Positions 6,074-12,841 of a DNA stretch of 14,560 nt are shown in pieces. The notes under the pieces were generated by a model. The model had not been told where the DNA came from and searched no databases. It was given only the letters and a program-made list of their open reading frames with translations. Positions within the stretch are counted from its first letter, which is position 1. Every line of letters starts with the position of its first letter. The stretch is from positions 1 to 14,560 of the forward strand of contig JAHEME010000019.1 in assembly GCA_024643825.1 (NCBI GenBank), written 5' to 3'. The stretch comes from Chloroflexota bacterium. Lineage in GTDB: Bacteria > Chloroflexota > Anaerolineae > Aggregatilineales > UBA3940. A program made the translations under genes and the position numbers.

Positions 6074-7161
6074 GGAGTGACTGCGCCCTGAGGAGCGATA
6101 TTTGTGATTAGCCAATCCCCCCCAGGATTCTCTGGTCGTTGGAAGGTGATGATGAGTGCCCCCTGATGCCCCACAATACGGATATGTGTTTCATCTAGAA
6201 TCTCGGCTTTATAAGAAACGCCAACCAGGGCCAATCCAAAAGTCTCTGCATTTGCCATGACAGTATCATTCGCGGCGAGAATGGCAGCGCCAGTCATATC
6301 GTTGCGTTGGAAGCGTTCCACAAATTCAACCAGAGCTGCATATGGCGAGGGAACTGCCGTCGCCCACTCCCACTCACTTCGATCCCGAAACCCCGTAGAA
6401 GGAGTTGTCACCTGATACTGGTTGTTATCAAGATCCCACACAAGTTGAAATAGTCGCTGCGGAGATGTTGAGTCTTCCTGAAATGATTGAGACTTTCCTG
6501 TCATTTCACCAACTGCGACTATTTGTGACAAATCTGGCGCCAGATTTATTGAAGCATTGATATCGTTGAACCACCAATCCGGAATGTCATCGCTGATCCA
6601 GCTTTGTTCCCATTCCGAATTTGCACCTAAGGTGAGCAGCGAAACGTGAGCATGGCGTATCCCTTCCAGATCGAGGGTATGGTAAGCGATCCCAATATGA
6701 TTGTCTTGCCAGACAACGTCCAATGACTGGATGCCTGCCGTAAATTGGCTAACTTCTAAAGGCTCTTGATTAGGGTTTTCCAGATCGTAGAAATACAGTC
6801 CAATGCCGTCTGGTATGGCGACAATAGCATAGGATCCATGCCGACGAACGAACGCTGGGTCCGCCAGAGTCAAGTGCTCTGAGGAGAAAGCCAAATCGGT
6901 CAGATCTGTAGATGTAACAGCATCTGGTGCGTTGAGATAGGTGGGGGCGAGGAGAAACTGCTGGATGGCGGTAATAATTTCTATGTGGCGGTGTTGTGGG
7001 TCTGTTTCCTGAAAAGCCTGAGGGATGGCTGTTTCAAGAGGGATAGCGTTCTCGGTAGAGAGCGACTGTGGTTCGATCTCTCGCAGTGCTGTGGGGCGGC
7101 AGCCTACAACAATCAGAATCAGCGTGGAGAGAAAGATGTTGCTCGCCCATTTACTCAACAT
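6070..7161 (-). CDS. Predicted lipoprotein of unknown function
   Basis: A 363-aa protein I do not recognise. With the ATG at 7161 it starts with a short lysine-bearing n-region, a hydrophobic stretch NIFLSTLILIVV (8-19) and a lipobox VVGC with Cys21. This is a good signal-peptidase-II lipoprotein signal, so the mature protein is probably anchored on the outer face of the membrane. The rest is soluble and rich in Asp, Gln, Trp and Thr, with segments such as ADPAFVRRHGSYAIVAIPDG and QSLDVVWQDNHIGIAYH that suggest beta-propeller-like or all-beta structure. The C-terminus (DWLITNIAPQG) could be a small NTF2-like fold, but that is a guess. The start lies 16 nt after the stop of the receiver-GAF gene; a longer in-frame start at 7200 would overlap it. 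It ends in an ATGA overlap with lipB. Confidence 0.7.
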   Translation of the reverse strand: MLSKWASNIFLSTLILIVVGCRPTALREIEPQSLSTENAIPLETAIPQAFQETDPQHRHIEIITAIQQFLLAPTYLNAPDAVTSTDLTDLAFSSEHLTLADPAFVRRHGSYAIVAIPDGIGLYFYDLENPNQEPLEVSQFTAGIQSLDVVWQDNHIGIAYHTLDLEGIRHAHVSLLTLGANSEWEQSWISDDIPDWWFNDINASINLAPDLSQIVAVGEMTGKSQSFQEDSTSPQRLFQLVWDLDNNQYQVTTPSTGFRDRSEWEWATAVPSPYAALVEFVERFQRNDMTGAAILAANDTVMANAETFGLALVGVSYKAEILDETHIRIVGHQGALIITFQRPENPGGDWLITNIAPQGAVTP

Positions 7162-7177
7162 ACCCCGAACGCTCTTG

Positions 7178-8326
7178 CTACAATGATGTTTGAGTGCCAT
7201 CACCGAGAATCTTCTGCACAGAAACCTCAATCAAGCTGTGAATCTCATTCAACCGATCCCCTGCCTGACGAATGCGATGCACTGCATTCATTTGTTCTGC
7301 ACTCAAGCTACCAAAGCCACCGTCTAGCAAGGACTTTACCAGTGACTCAACGCTTTGCACTGGCGGAAGGAGCGTCTCGGCGTTTAGCGCAATGGCACGT
7401 GCCGCGTCGATCTTCTCTTCGTTTGTGGCTTTAGTGTGTTCAATAGAACGTACCTTGTCCAGGGCAATGCTGGCATAGTCCGCCAGACTGGAGAGGATCG
7501 TTTGATCGATGGTACGGAAGGACTGGGTTCCATGATTATAGACAGCCAGAACACCAACTACTTTGTTGCCAGCAAGAATCGGAACATTGATCAATGCTCG
7601 TACCAGGAAGCCGGTCTTGACTTTGTGTTCAGCCTCGCCACTCTTCATGACAGATTTCCCTGTGCGAAGCACCTCCATGGCATCTGAATCAGTGGACGGC
7701 TTGCGGATCGCTTCTGCTTGCTTTGTTTCGAGGCCCTTCTCTGCGCGGAGAACAAGTTCATCTGTGCTTGAACCAGCAAGGAACAATGCGCCTTCCGCCG
7801 CGTGGGTCAGAAAAACACTGGCATCTACGATGTGGGAAAGGATTACGTCGATGTCAGTAAGTGCCGTAATCGCCCGTCCAATACGCGAAAGGGTCGCGAT
7901 CTCGTCCGCATGGCGAGCCTGGAGGTTCTCGATGTCTTTTGAAGATGTTTTGTTGAGGTCTTTCGTGGCTTCAGATGCTTCTTCCACAAACAGGATGACG
8001 CGGCCAAGTAGGATTTCATCATCGACTGGTTTAAGGACAAAATCGCGTACCCCCAGCGAGAACATTTCCGCAGCCATTTGTTCGGTGAGCCGCGCTGCGA
8101 GAAGCATGGCCGGGGCGCTGCATCCCATACGTCGCTGTGATTGTAATGCCGTAAAAGGGCCAAAGCGGAGGCGGCTGACGTCAACGATTACGACATCGCA
8201 CGGCGGTGGTGCAATATCGTTTTCTGCCACAATCACTTCATATCCTGCGTCAGAGAATTGAGGCAGCAATGCGTCTGTACTGGCCGGAGTATCGGTCACC
8301 AATAGGATGCGCCCCTGGCTTGTCAT
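7178..8326 (-). CDS. Receiver-GAF protein with a degenerate histidine-kinase dimerisation domain
   Basis: A 382-aa cytoplasmic signalling protein. Residues 1-120 form a receiver domain with phosphoacceptor candidate Asp49 (VIVDVS) and Lys99 (VLKPVDD). The N-terminal acidic cluster is reduced to Thr11-Asp12, and the conserved Thr of the beta4 strand is replaced (LLAAR, 75-79), so phosphorylation may be weak or absent. A coiled linker (about 122-150) leads to a GAF domain (about 150-300, with GALFLAGS and LINVPILAGNKVVGVLAVYN). The C-terminus (316-370, LLDGGFGSLSAEQ and HRIRQAGDRLNEI) aligns with the DHp helices of histidine kinases. Glu317 sits where the phosphorylated His should be, and there is no ATPase domain. 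It therefore looks like a dimerising adaptor or sensor rather than a kinase. It starts in an ATGA overlap with the cyclase gene. The ligand of the GAF domain is unknown. Confidence 0.85.
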   Translation of the reverse strand: MTSQGRILLVTDTPASTDALLPQFSDAGYEVIVAENDIAPPPCDVVIVDVSRLRFGPFTALQSQRRMGCSAPAMLLAARLTEQMAAEMFSLGVRDFVLKPVDDEILLGRVILFVEEASEATKDLNKTSSKDIENLQARHADEIATLSRIGRAITALTDIDVILSHIVDASVFLTHAAEGALFLAGSSTDELVLRAEKGLETKQAEAIRKPSTDSDAMEVLRTGKSVMKSGEAEHKVKTGFLVRALINVPILAGNKVVGVLAVYNHGTQSFRTIDQTILSSLADYASIALDKVRSIEHTKATNEEKIDAARAIALNAETLLPPVQSVESLVKSLLDGGFGSLSAEQMNAVHRIRQAGDRLNEIHSLIEVSVQKILGDGTQTSL

Positions 8327-9363
8327 TCCTTCATCTCCATCACTTCATAAATCAAGATGGGCATCTCACGACCTTTTAACGCACGATTACCCAGCTTTTT
8401 CGCTTCGATGTGATTTCTGACTTGCTGATAGGTCTCGTCGCTAATCAGAATTTGCCCCCCCATCCCTGTCTTTTCCAAACGGGAGGCAGTATTGATTGTA
8501 TCTCCGATAGCCGTGTAATTGCGGAGGCGCGATGTTCCGACATTTCCGACAATCGCTTCCCCTGTATGGATTCCGATCCGAAAGTTTAGTCGGAGCTTCT
8601 CAGGGAGGCTCTGCTGATAAGCCTGCACCTGGGTCTGAGCAGCAAGCGCCGCTTTTACAGCATGCAAAGCATGATCTGGCTGCGGAAGTGGAGCGTTGAA
8701 TAGAGCCATCACACCATCACCGAGGAACTTATCGAGTGTACCACGGTTTTCGATGACAGCATCGGCAATCAGGGAAAGATAGCCATTCAATACCGTGAAA
8801 AGAGTCTCCGGGTCAGCATATTCGGAGAGTGTGGTGAATCCCTCCAGATCAGCAAAAAAGGCAGTCACCGTGTGCATGTGACCGCCCAGCGCAACTTTTG
8901 TGGGATCATCCAGCAATTGCTCTACTACGGTAGCTGCTACGTAATGTTCAAACGTTTGTAGAATCTGATCGCGTGCAGCCCGCAGATGATCAGATTCTTG
9001 TTTAGCACGCAGCCGCACTTCGACACGAGCTGCAAGCTCGCGGGGATTAAATGGTTTCGTTAGATAGTCTTCTGCTCCCAGCCCCAGTCCCTGTACCCGG
9101 TCATCAATTTCGGAGAGTGCTGTCAGCATCAAGATCGGAATGCGTGACAGATCCGGGTCAGCTTTTAGACGCTCGCAGACTTCGAAACCACTTAACTTGG
9201 GAAGATTCACATCAAGGACTATCAGGTCTGGAGTTTCGGCTTGCGCTGCTGCCAGCCCATCCAGGCCATCAACCGCAGAAAGGACGTCGTATCCTTGCAT
9301 CGTGAGGATATCGACAACTAGCTGACGGCTATCCTTATTATCTTCTATGACGAGGATTTTCAC
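8323..9363 (-). CDS. Response regulator with class III adenylate cyclase output domain
   Basis: A 346-aa protein that probably makes cAMP under phosphorylation control. The receiver domain (1-120) is complete, with Glu7-Asp8, phosphoacceptor Asp51 (IVLDVNLP), Thr81 and Lys103 (LTKPF). A helical linker (about 121-160) leads to a nucleotide cyclase domain (about 165-345). All catalytic positions are present: metal-binding Asp172 (FFADLEGF) and Asp216 (FLGDGVM), purine-binding Lys212 and Thr284 (NYTAIGD), and transition-state Asn291 and Arg295 (TINTASRLE). A Lys-Thr pair is known for class IIIb adenylate cyclases such as cyanobacterial CyaC, so ATP rather than GTP is expected. Translation starts at a GTG (9363) overlapping the TGA of the preceding receiver gene by 4 nt. 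The stop overlaps the next start by 4 nt as well. Confidence 0.93.
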   Translation of the reverse strand: MKILVIEDNKDSRQLVVDILTMQGYDVLSAVDGLDGLAAAQAETPDLIVLDVNLPKLSGFEVCERLKADPDLSRIPILMLTALSEIDDRVQGLGLGAEDYLTKPFNPRELAARVEVRLRAKQESDHLRAARDQILQTFEHYVAATVVEQLLDDPTKVALGGHMHTVTAFFADLEGFTTLSEYADPETLFTVLNGYLSLIADAVIENRGTLDKFLGDGVMALFNAPLPQPDHALHAVKAALAAQTQVQAYQQSLPEKLRLNFRIGIHTGEAIVGNVGTSRLRNYTAIGDTINTASRLEKTGMGGQILISDETYQQVRNHIEAKKLGNRALKGREMPILIYEVMEMKE

Positions 9364-9788
9364 GCTGCCCCACTTGCTCTATCGGCTGGCGGCAATTGTT
9401 CGTCTGCCGTAGAAGTGTTCACATATTGTTGAATCTTCTTGTTAAGCTCCAGAAGATTTATCGGCTTTGATAGGTAATCATCACATCCGGCTTCCAGAGC
9501 GCGCTCCCGATCACCGACCATGGCATGGGCCGTCAGCGCAATAATGGGTATGGCTGTCGTTTCTGGGTGGGCTTTGATCTCTTTTGTTGCTTCCCAACCA
9601 TCTTTGCGAGGAAGGGAGAGATCCATAAGGATCAGGGATGGTTTGTGTTGGAGCGCTTGGGCCACACCTTCAATGCCATCCACGGCCTCAATGACGTTGT
9701 AGTCGAGAGAATCCAGAACATCCTTTATCAGTATGCGGTTATCGACATTATCTTCTACTACAAGGATGACAGCCTGGGTTTCCCCCAT
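9360..9788 (-). CDS. Single-domain response regulator (lone receiver)
   Basis: A 142-aa stand-alone CheY/DivK-like receiver. It has the full set of functional residues: Glu12-Asp13 (VVEDNVDNR), phosphoacceptor Asp56 (ILMDLSLPRKDG), Thr86 (IIALTAHAM) and Lys108 (YLSKPIN). After the receiver there is only a short polar tail of about 18 residues, with no DNA-binding or enzymatic domain. It probably acts through protein contact or in a phosphorelay, for instance with the two receiver proteins encoded next. The start at 9788 has AAGGGA with 8-9 nt spacing. It is the first gene of the operon that runs through the cyclase, the receiver-GAF protein, the lipoprotein and lipB. No histidine kinase is encoded in the window. 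Confidence 0.93.
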   Translation of the reverse strand: MGETQAVILVVEDNVDNRILIKDVLDSLDYNVIEAVDGIEGVAQALQHKPSLILMDLSLPRKDGWEATKEIKAHPETTAIPIIALTAHAMVGDRERALEAGCDDYLSKPINLLELNKKIQQYVNTSTADEQLPPADRASGAA

Positions 9789-9831
9789 GATGGTTTCCCT
9801 TACGTTCTTGCGATTCCGAACCTGGCTGCTA

Positions 9832-9837
9832 ATTATA
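9832..9837 (-). promoter_or_regulatory. Candidate -10 box of the signalling operon
   Basis: An exact TATAAT on the minus strand, 44 nt upstream of the receiver start codon. No good -35 hexamer stands at the right distance, so this promoter may need an activator, or the match may be chance. Confidence 0.35.
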
Positions 9838-9993
9838 TCGTTTTGTACGTGTCTAGGTGTGTTGTTGGGAGATCGCTGGATTCGTCGTCGGCAGGAGCAG
9901 TATGCGAAATATACTTCCCTGGCATGGCGAGCTTTCTAGCCAAATATCAAGAATCATGGTAATCGAAGAAATGATGGGAATAGACACAATCAT

Positions 9994-10031
9994 GCCTCTG
10001 ACTCGTCATTATACACTGAGTAGCCAGAGGC
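9994..10031. repeat. Imperfect inverted repeat around a TATAAT box
   Basis: GCCTCTG-ACTC (9994-10004) faces GAGT-AGC-CAGAGGC (10018-10031): 7 bp plus 4 bp with a 3-nt bulge and a 13-nt loop containing TATAAT on the minus strand. No T-run follows on either strand, so it is not a standard terminator. It may be an operator or the 3' hairpin of the lepB/YgiT transcript. Confidence 0.35.
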
Positions 10032-10056
10032 TAAAATGTATGCAGGGGGAATCGTT

Positions 10057-10326
10057 CTAGGACGCGCGTCCTCGATGTACTGTCAACGGGGATATGTTAT
10101 GTAGATGCTGATCGTCAGAAGCCGTGTGACCATCATGGACTGACCTTGTGCGACTCCCAAGAAGAAGTTCTGTTCGTGTAACGGTTTCCTGATCATGAAC
10201 GAATTCGCCGCATACATCACACATCCATCCATCGACATTGGGCAAAACAACGAGGTTTCCGTCCAACCATGCTGTATAGGTAGCTGTCAGCGGTTGCATT
10301 GCCCCTATATGGCAGATATCGCACAT
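10057..10326 (-). CDS. YgiT-type zinc-finger protein
   Basis: An 89-aa protein with two CxxC pairs, MCDIC (1-5) and MCDVCGE (35-41), separated by TATYTAWLDGNLVVLPNVDGW. It continues into DQETVTRTELLLG (45-57). This is the small zinc-binding domain found at the N-terminus of MqsA/YgiT antitoxins and in many stand-alone proteins, especially of Chloroflexi and Cyanobacteria. There is no helix-turn-helix after it. Instead it has a polar His-rich tail (60-89) that I do not recognise. I chose the ATG at 10326, which has AGGAG directly upstream and puts the first Cys at residue 2. A GTG at 10350 would add eight residues. It lies 27 nt behind lepB and is probably in the same transcript. No MqsR-like toxin gene is next to it, so an antitoxin role is not supported. 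Confidence 0.75.
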   Translation of the reverse strand: MCDICHIGAMQPLTATYTAWLDGNLVVLPNVDGWMCDVCGEFVHDQETVTRTELLLGSRTRSVHDGHTASDDQHLHNISPLTVHRGRAS

Positions 10327-10353
10327 GATCTCCTGGCTCAATGATGCCACCTT

Positions 10354-10965
10354 TCAGGGGGATGTTGTATAGTCATAATGAGGAATAGTGCCCCAGTTTT
10401 GCGGGGGCCAATACGATACCCATGCTTTGCCGATTATCGCGTCCTGCGGCAGCATTCCCCAACTGCGTGAATCGCTGGAATGTGCGCGGTTATCTCCAAG
10501 CACAAAATAAGATTCCTGTGGAACAACCCATCTGCCCTGGAATGGCATCATACGCTCATCTGGTAAATAGGGTTCATCCAGACGATTGTCATTAACAAAG
10601 ATTTGGCCTTCTTGAATCGTGACAGTATCACCGGGAAGACCAATGATACGCTTCACGTAGTCGTCTGCTGGATTACCCGGAAAATCGAACACGATGATAT
10701 CGCCACGTTGCGGAACAGCAAACTTATACGCCAGACGGCTTACAATCAGGAATTGGCCTGTATGAAGGTTCGGTTCCATGCTCTGGCCGTCGACCACATA
10801 GCGTGCCGTCGCAAAATTCACTGCCAGCCAGATGACCGCGGCTAGCAGGATGGTTTCGATAATCTCTCGGGCTATTCCCCATATTTTGGAAGGCTCAGGA
10901 GCAGTCTCTTCCAGGAGTACAGCGTCATCAGAGGTAGTGGGTATTGGATCGGTTTGCACGTTCAC
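10354..10965 (-). CDS. lepB: Signal peptidase I
   Basis: A 203-aa membrane-bound serine protease that cuts signal peptides from secreted proteins. It has a polar N-terminus, one transmembrane helix (about 34-54, EIIETILLAAVIWLAVN) and an outside catalytic domain. The nucleophile Ser62 is in DGQSMEPNL (59-67). The general base Lys105 is in YVKRIIGLPGD (103-113). Box E is GDNRAHSSDSRSWG (157-170). Length and single TM helix fit the Gram-positive/cyanobacterial SipS type rather than the longer E. coli enzyme. It starts at a GTG (10965) with CCAGG about 8 nt upstream. It is divergent from tRNA-Leu and followed by the YgiT-type gene. Confidence 0.95.
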   Translation of the reverse strand: MNVQTDPIPTTSDDAVLLEETAPEPSKIWGIAREIIETILLAAVIWLAVNFATARYVVDGQSMEPNLHTGQFLIVSRLAYKFAVPQRGDIIVFDFPGNPADDYVKRIIGLPGDTVTIQEGQIFVNDNRLDEPYLPDERMMPFQGRWVVPQESYFVLGDNRAHSSDSRSWGMLPQDAIIGKAWVSYWPPQNWGTIPHYDYTTSP

Positions 10966-10994
10966 TTGTATGCCTGGTTCGCAAGGTTGCTTGC

Positions 10995-11024
10995 ATTATA
11001 TTCGATGCGGCAACGCTGCGCCAA
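10995..11024 (-). promoter_or_regulatory. Probable promoter of lepB
   Basis: Minus strand TTGGCG (11019-11024, 4/6), an 18-nt spacer and an exact TATAAT (10995-11000). It lies 30 nt before the GTG start and gives a short leader with a Shine-Dalgarno-like AGG. It is divergent from the tRNA promoter. Confidence 0.6.
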
Positions 11025-11085
11025 GCCTTTTTGCGCATGTAAGGACGATTCGCGGGCCGTAATTATTTATCAGACGGTAATTTGC

Positions 11086-11113
11086 TTGACAAAACCATGC
11101 CCATCGATACAAT
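11086..11113 (+). promoter_or_regulatory. Promoter of tRNA-Leu
   Basis: An exact TTGACA (11086-11091), a 16-nt spacer and TACAAT (11108-11113, 5/6). Transcription should begin near 11120, about five bases before the mature tRNA. This is the best promoter in the window, as expected for a tRNA gene. Confidence 0.75.
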
Positions 11114-11124
11114 TACTTGCCATA

Positions 11125-11208
<84 letters not shown>

Positions 11209-11211
11209 TTG

Positions 11212-11242
11212 CAGTCGAGCGAAACATTGGCTCGACTGTTTT
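11212..11242 (+). terminator. Intrinsic terminator of tRNA-Leu
   Basis: A perfect 9-bp stem CAGTCGAGC / GCTCGACTG with a 9-nt loop, followed by TTTTGTT, four bases after the mature tRNA end. It separates the tRNA transcript from the division gene downstream. Confidence 0.85.
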
Positions 11243-11266
11243 GTTGAGAGGCTTGGTGTCAGCTAG

Positions 11267-11740
11267 ATGAACTCAAGAGATTTGAGAGGTCCGGATTCTC
11301 ACACTCCAACCGCACCACGTCGTTTGCGTCGTTTTCCGCTGAATAATCTACAGGTCATTCTGATTGTTCTTCTTGTAATCGGCGGTCGATTAGTCATTGA
11401 TTTCAGCCGTCGTATTGTGGAAGGGCAGCAGAAGATTACGGAACAGCATGAGCTAGAAGCGGAGAATGAGGAGCTTATGAGAGAAGAGCAACGGTTGGAA
11501 GCCGCGAAAACATACTATAGCAGCCCCGGATTTGTTGAAACATGGGCTCACAATGATGGAAAGATGGTACGGCAGGGAGAAGTTCTTGTAGTTCCTCTGT
11601 ATGAAGCGATTCCAGAAGGACAGCCGCGTCTACTTGAGACTTCAGCTTCGACGTCCCCGGCAATTTGGCAGGTATGGTGGTCGCTTTTTTTTGATGAGCC
11701 TGCTCCTTTTGCACAATCGATGCCAGTGACCGGTCAATAG
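11267..11740 (+). CDS. FtsB/DivIC-family septum formation protein
   Basis: A 157-aa bitopic membrane protein of the FtsB/DivIC type, which joins FtsL and FtsQ/DivIB at the division septum. A basic cytoplasmic N-terminus (APRRLRRFP, 16-24) is followed by one transmembrane helix (about 27-44). A charged coiled coil comes next (about 50-82, QQKITEQHELEAENEELMRE) and then the conserved segment YYSSPGFVETWAHNDGKMVRQGEVLVVPL (83-111). The latter matches the family pattern of an Arg/Gly-rich 'GMVxPGE'-like end. The tail of about 45 residues beyond this is longer than in small FtsB proteins. The gene follows the tRNA terminator; its ribosome-binding site is weak (GGTG about 10 nt upstream). Confidence 0.75.
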   Translation: MNSRDLRGPDSHTPTAPRRLRRFPLNNLQVILIVLLVIGGRLVIDFSRRIVEGQQKITEQHELEAENEELMREEQRLEAAKTYYSSPGFVETWAHNDGKMVRQGEVLVVPLYEAIPEGQPRLLETSASTSPAIWQVWWSLFFDEPAPFAQSMPVTGQ

Positions 11741-11747
11741 ATTCTGG

Positions 11748-11777
11748 TTGCAAGGCCCCACTTTGCCTGTGTACAAT
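11748..11777 (+). promoter_or_regulatory. Candidate promoter of the acyltransferase/GT4 operon
   Basis: TTGCAA (11748-11753, 4/6), an 18-nt spacer and TACAAT (11772-11777, 5/6) in the 81-bp gap before the next gene, about 45 nt before its start. Confidence 0.4.
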
Positions 11778-11821
11778 CGATTATAGTGATTGAGTTTTCC
11801 CCCTATTGATATTGAGGCATA

Positions 11822-12841
11822 GTGAATATAGAGCTTCACACAACACCAGCAGTGTTTGATGAACTGGAGTTCGTTTGGGATACCTTGCTGGATGAAGTTC
11901 ACAGCATCGATTTTTTCATGTCCCTGCTGTGGCAGAGAACATGGTGGAAGCATTTAGGGCGTGGCACTCTGAATGTACTAGCGGTACAAGATGGCTCTGG
12001 AGCTATCGTGGGAATTGCGCCCTGGTTTATTGAAGAGACCGACGGGCGACAGATAGTGCGGACGATTGGCTGCGAGGCGGTCTCTGATTATCTCAATGTG
12101 CTTTCCCGCAAAGGGGCCGAGGAGCAGGTTTTCTTGTCTCTGCTTGAATATATGCTTTCTTCCAATTCCCCAGTATGGGATGGCTTCGAGCTTTGCAATG
12201 TTCATGAAGAGTCATCAATGCTTGAGCAGCTACCCGATCTTGCGCGTCGGCATAATCTTATGGCGGAAGTCCGGGAAGAAGATATTAGTCCCTTCGTGAT
12301 ACTTCCAGGAAGCTATGAAGGATATTTAGAGCAATTGGAGAAAAAGCAGCGCCATGAACTTCGTCGCAAACGTCGGAGAGCAGAGGAAAACGGTGTCACC
12401 TTCTCTGTTGTAGACGCGAAAGATGACGTTGACGAAGCCATCCAGAAGTTCCTTGACTTGATGGCAATGAGTACGCCCCAAAAGGCCAGCTTTCTTCAAG
12501 AGCGAGGTCATGCCGCGTTCTTTCAGGAAATTGGTCGTGCAACACTGGCCGACGGCAAACTTGTATTGCTATCTGCCTCATTTGCCGGGGAACCTGCTGC
12601 CGCTATGTGGCAGTTCCATTTTCGAGATCGCATGATGCTTTACAATTCAGGCTTAAATCCGGCGGCCTTTGCTTCTTTGAGTCCTGGCATCGTCCTGTTG
12701 ACTTATAGTATTGAGGATGCTATTGCGCGGGGATGCCGCTATTACGATTTTCTTCAGGGAAATGAGGAGTATAAGTTTCGCATGGGAGCACAGGCAGCGA
12801 ACGTCTATAACCTGATCATTCAGCGATCGGAAGCTGTCTAG
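11822..12841 (+). CDS. FemAB/CelD-like GNAT acyltransferase (BioF2-like domain)
   Basis: A 339-aa soluble protein of the CelD/BcsL/FemAB-like acyltransferase group (Acetyltransf_6). An N-terminal GNAT-like half (LNVLAVQDGSGAIVGIAPWF, 50-69) is followed by the family's basic helix ELRRKRRRAEENG (179-191). The second GNAT half contains GEPAAAMWQFHFRDRMMLYNSGLNP (256-280), SPGIVLLTYSIEDAIARG (287-304) and the highly typical YYDFLQGNEEYKFRMGA (307-323). These enzymes usually add acyl or aminoacyl groups to extracellular polysaccharide or peptidoglycan precursors; the substrate here is unknown. Start is a GTG with TTGAGG and a short spacer. Its stop overlaps the glycosyltransferase start by one base, which supports a shared role in surface glycan work. 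Confidence 0.85.
   Translation: MNIELHTTPAVFDELEFVWDTLLDEVHSIDFFMSLLWQRTWWKHLGRGTLNVLAVQDGSGAIVGIAPWFIEETDGRQIVRTIGCEAVSDYLNVLSRKGAEEQVFLSLLEYMLSSNSPVWDGFELCNVHEESSMLEQLPDLARRHNLMAEVREEDISPFVILPGSYEGYLEQLEKKQRHELRRKRRRAEENGVTFSVVDAKDDVDEAIQKFLDLMAMSTPQKASFLQERGHAAFFQEIGRATLADGKLVLLSASFAGEPAAAMWQFHFRDRMMLYNSGLNPAAFASLSPGIVLLTYSIEDAIARGCRYYDFLQGNEEYKFRMGAQAANVYNLIIQRSEAV

Larger units (their letters stand above)
9789..10056. other. 268-bp intergenic region upstream of the signalling operon
   Basis: I see no coding sequence I trust here. On the minus strand there are two exact TATAAT boxes, at 9832-9837 (44 nt before the start codon of the lone receiver gene) and at 10008-10013. Neither has a recognisable -35 box at 16-18 nt. 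The second lies in the loop of an imperfect inverted repeat spanning 9994-10031. The region must hold the operon promoter unless the operon is read from lepB. Confidence 0.5.

Noticed and set aside
7563..8261. 232-aa plus-strand ORF opposite the receiver-GAF gene
   Set aside because: It is a long antisense shadow of a well-supported signalling gene, with no recognisable domain and skewed Arg/Ser composition.
10057..10326. MqsRA toxin-antitoxin system
   Set aside because: Only the zinc-finger half is present; there is no toxin ORF next to it and no helix-turn-helix.
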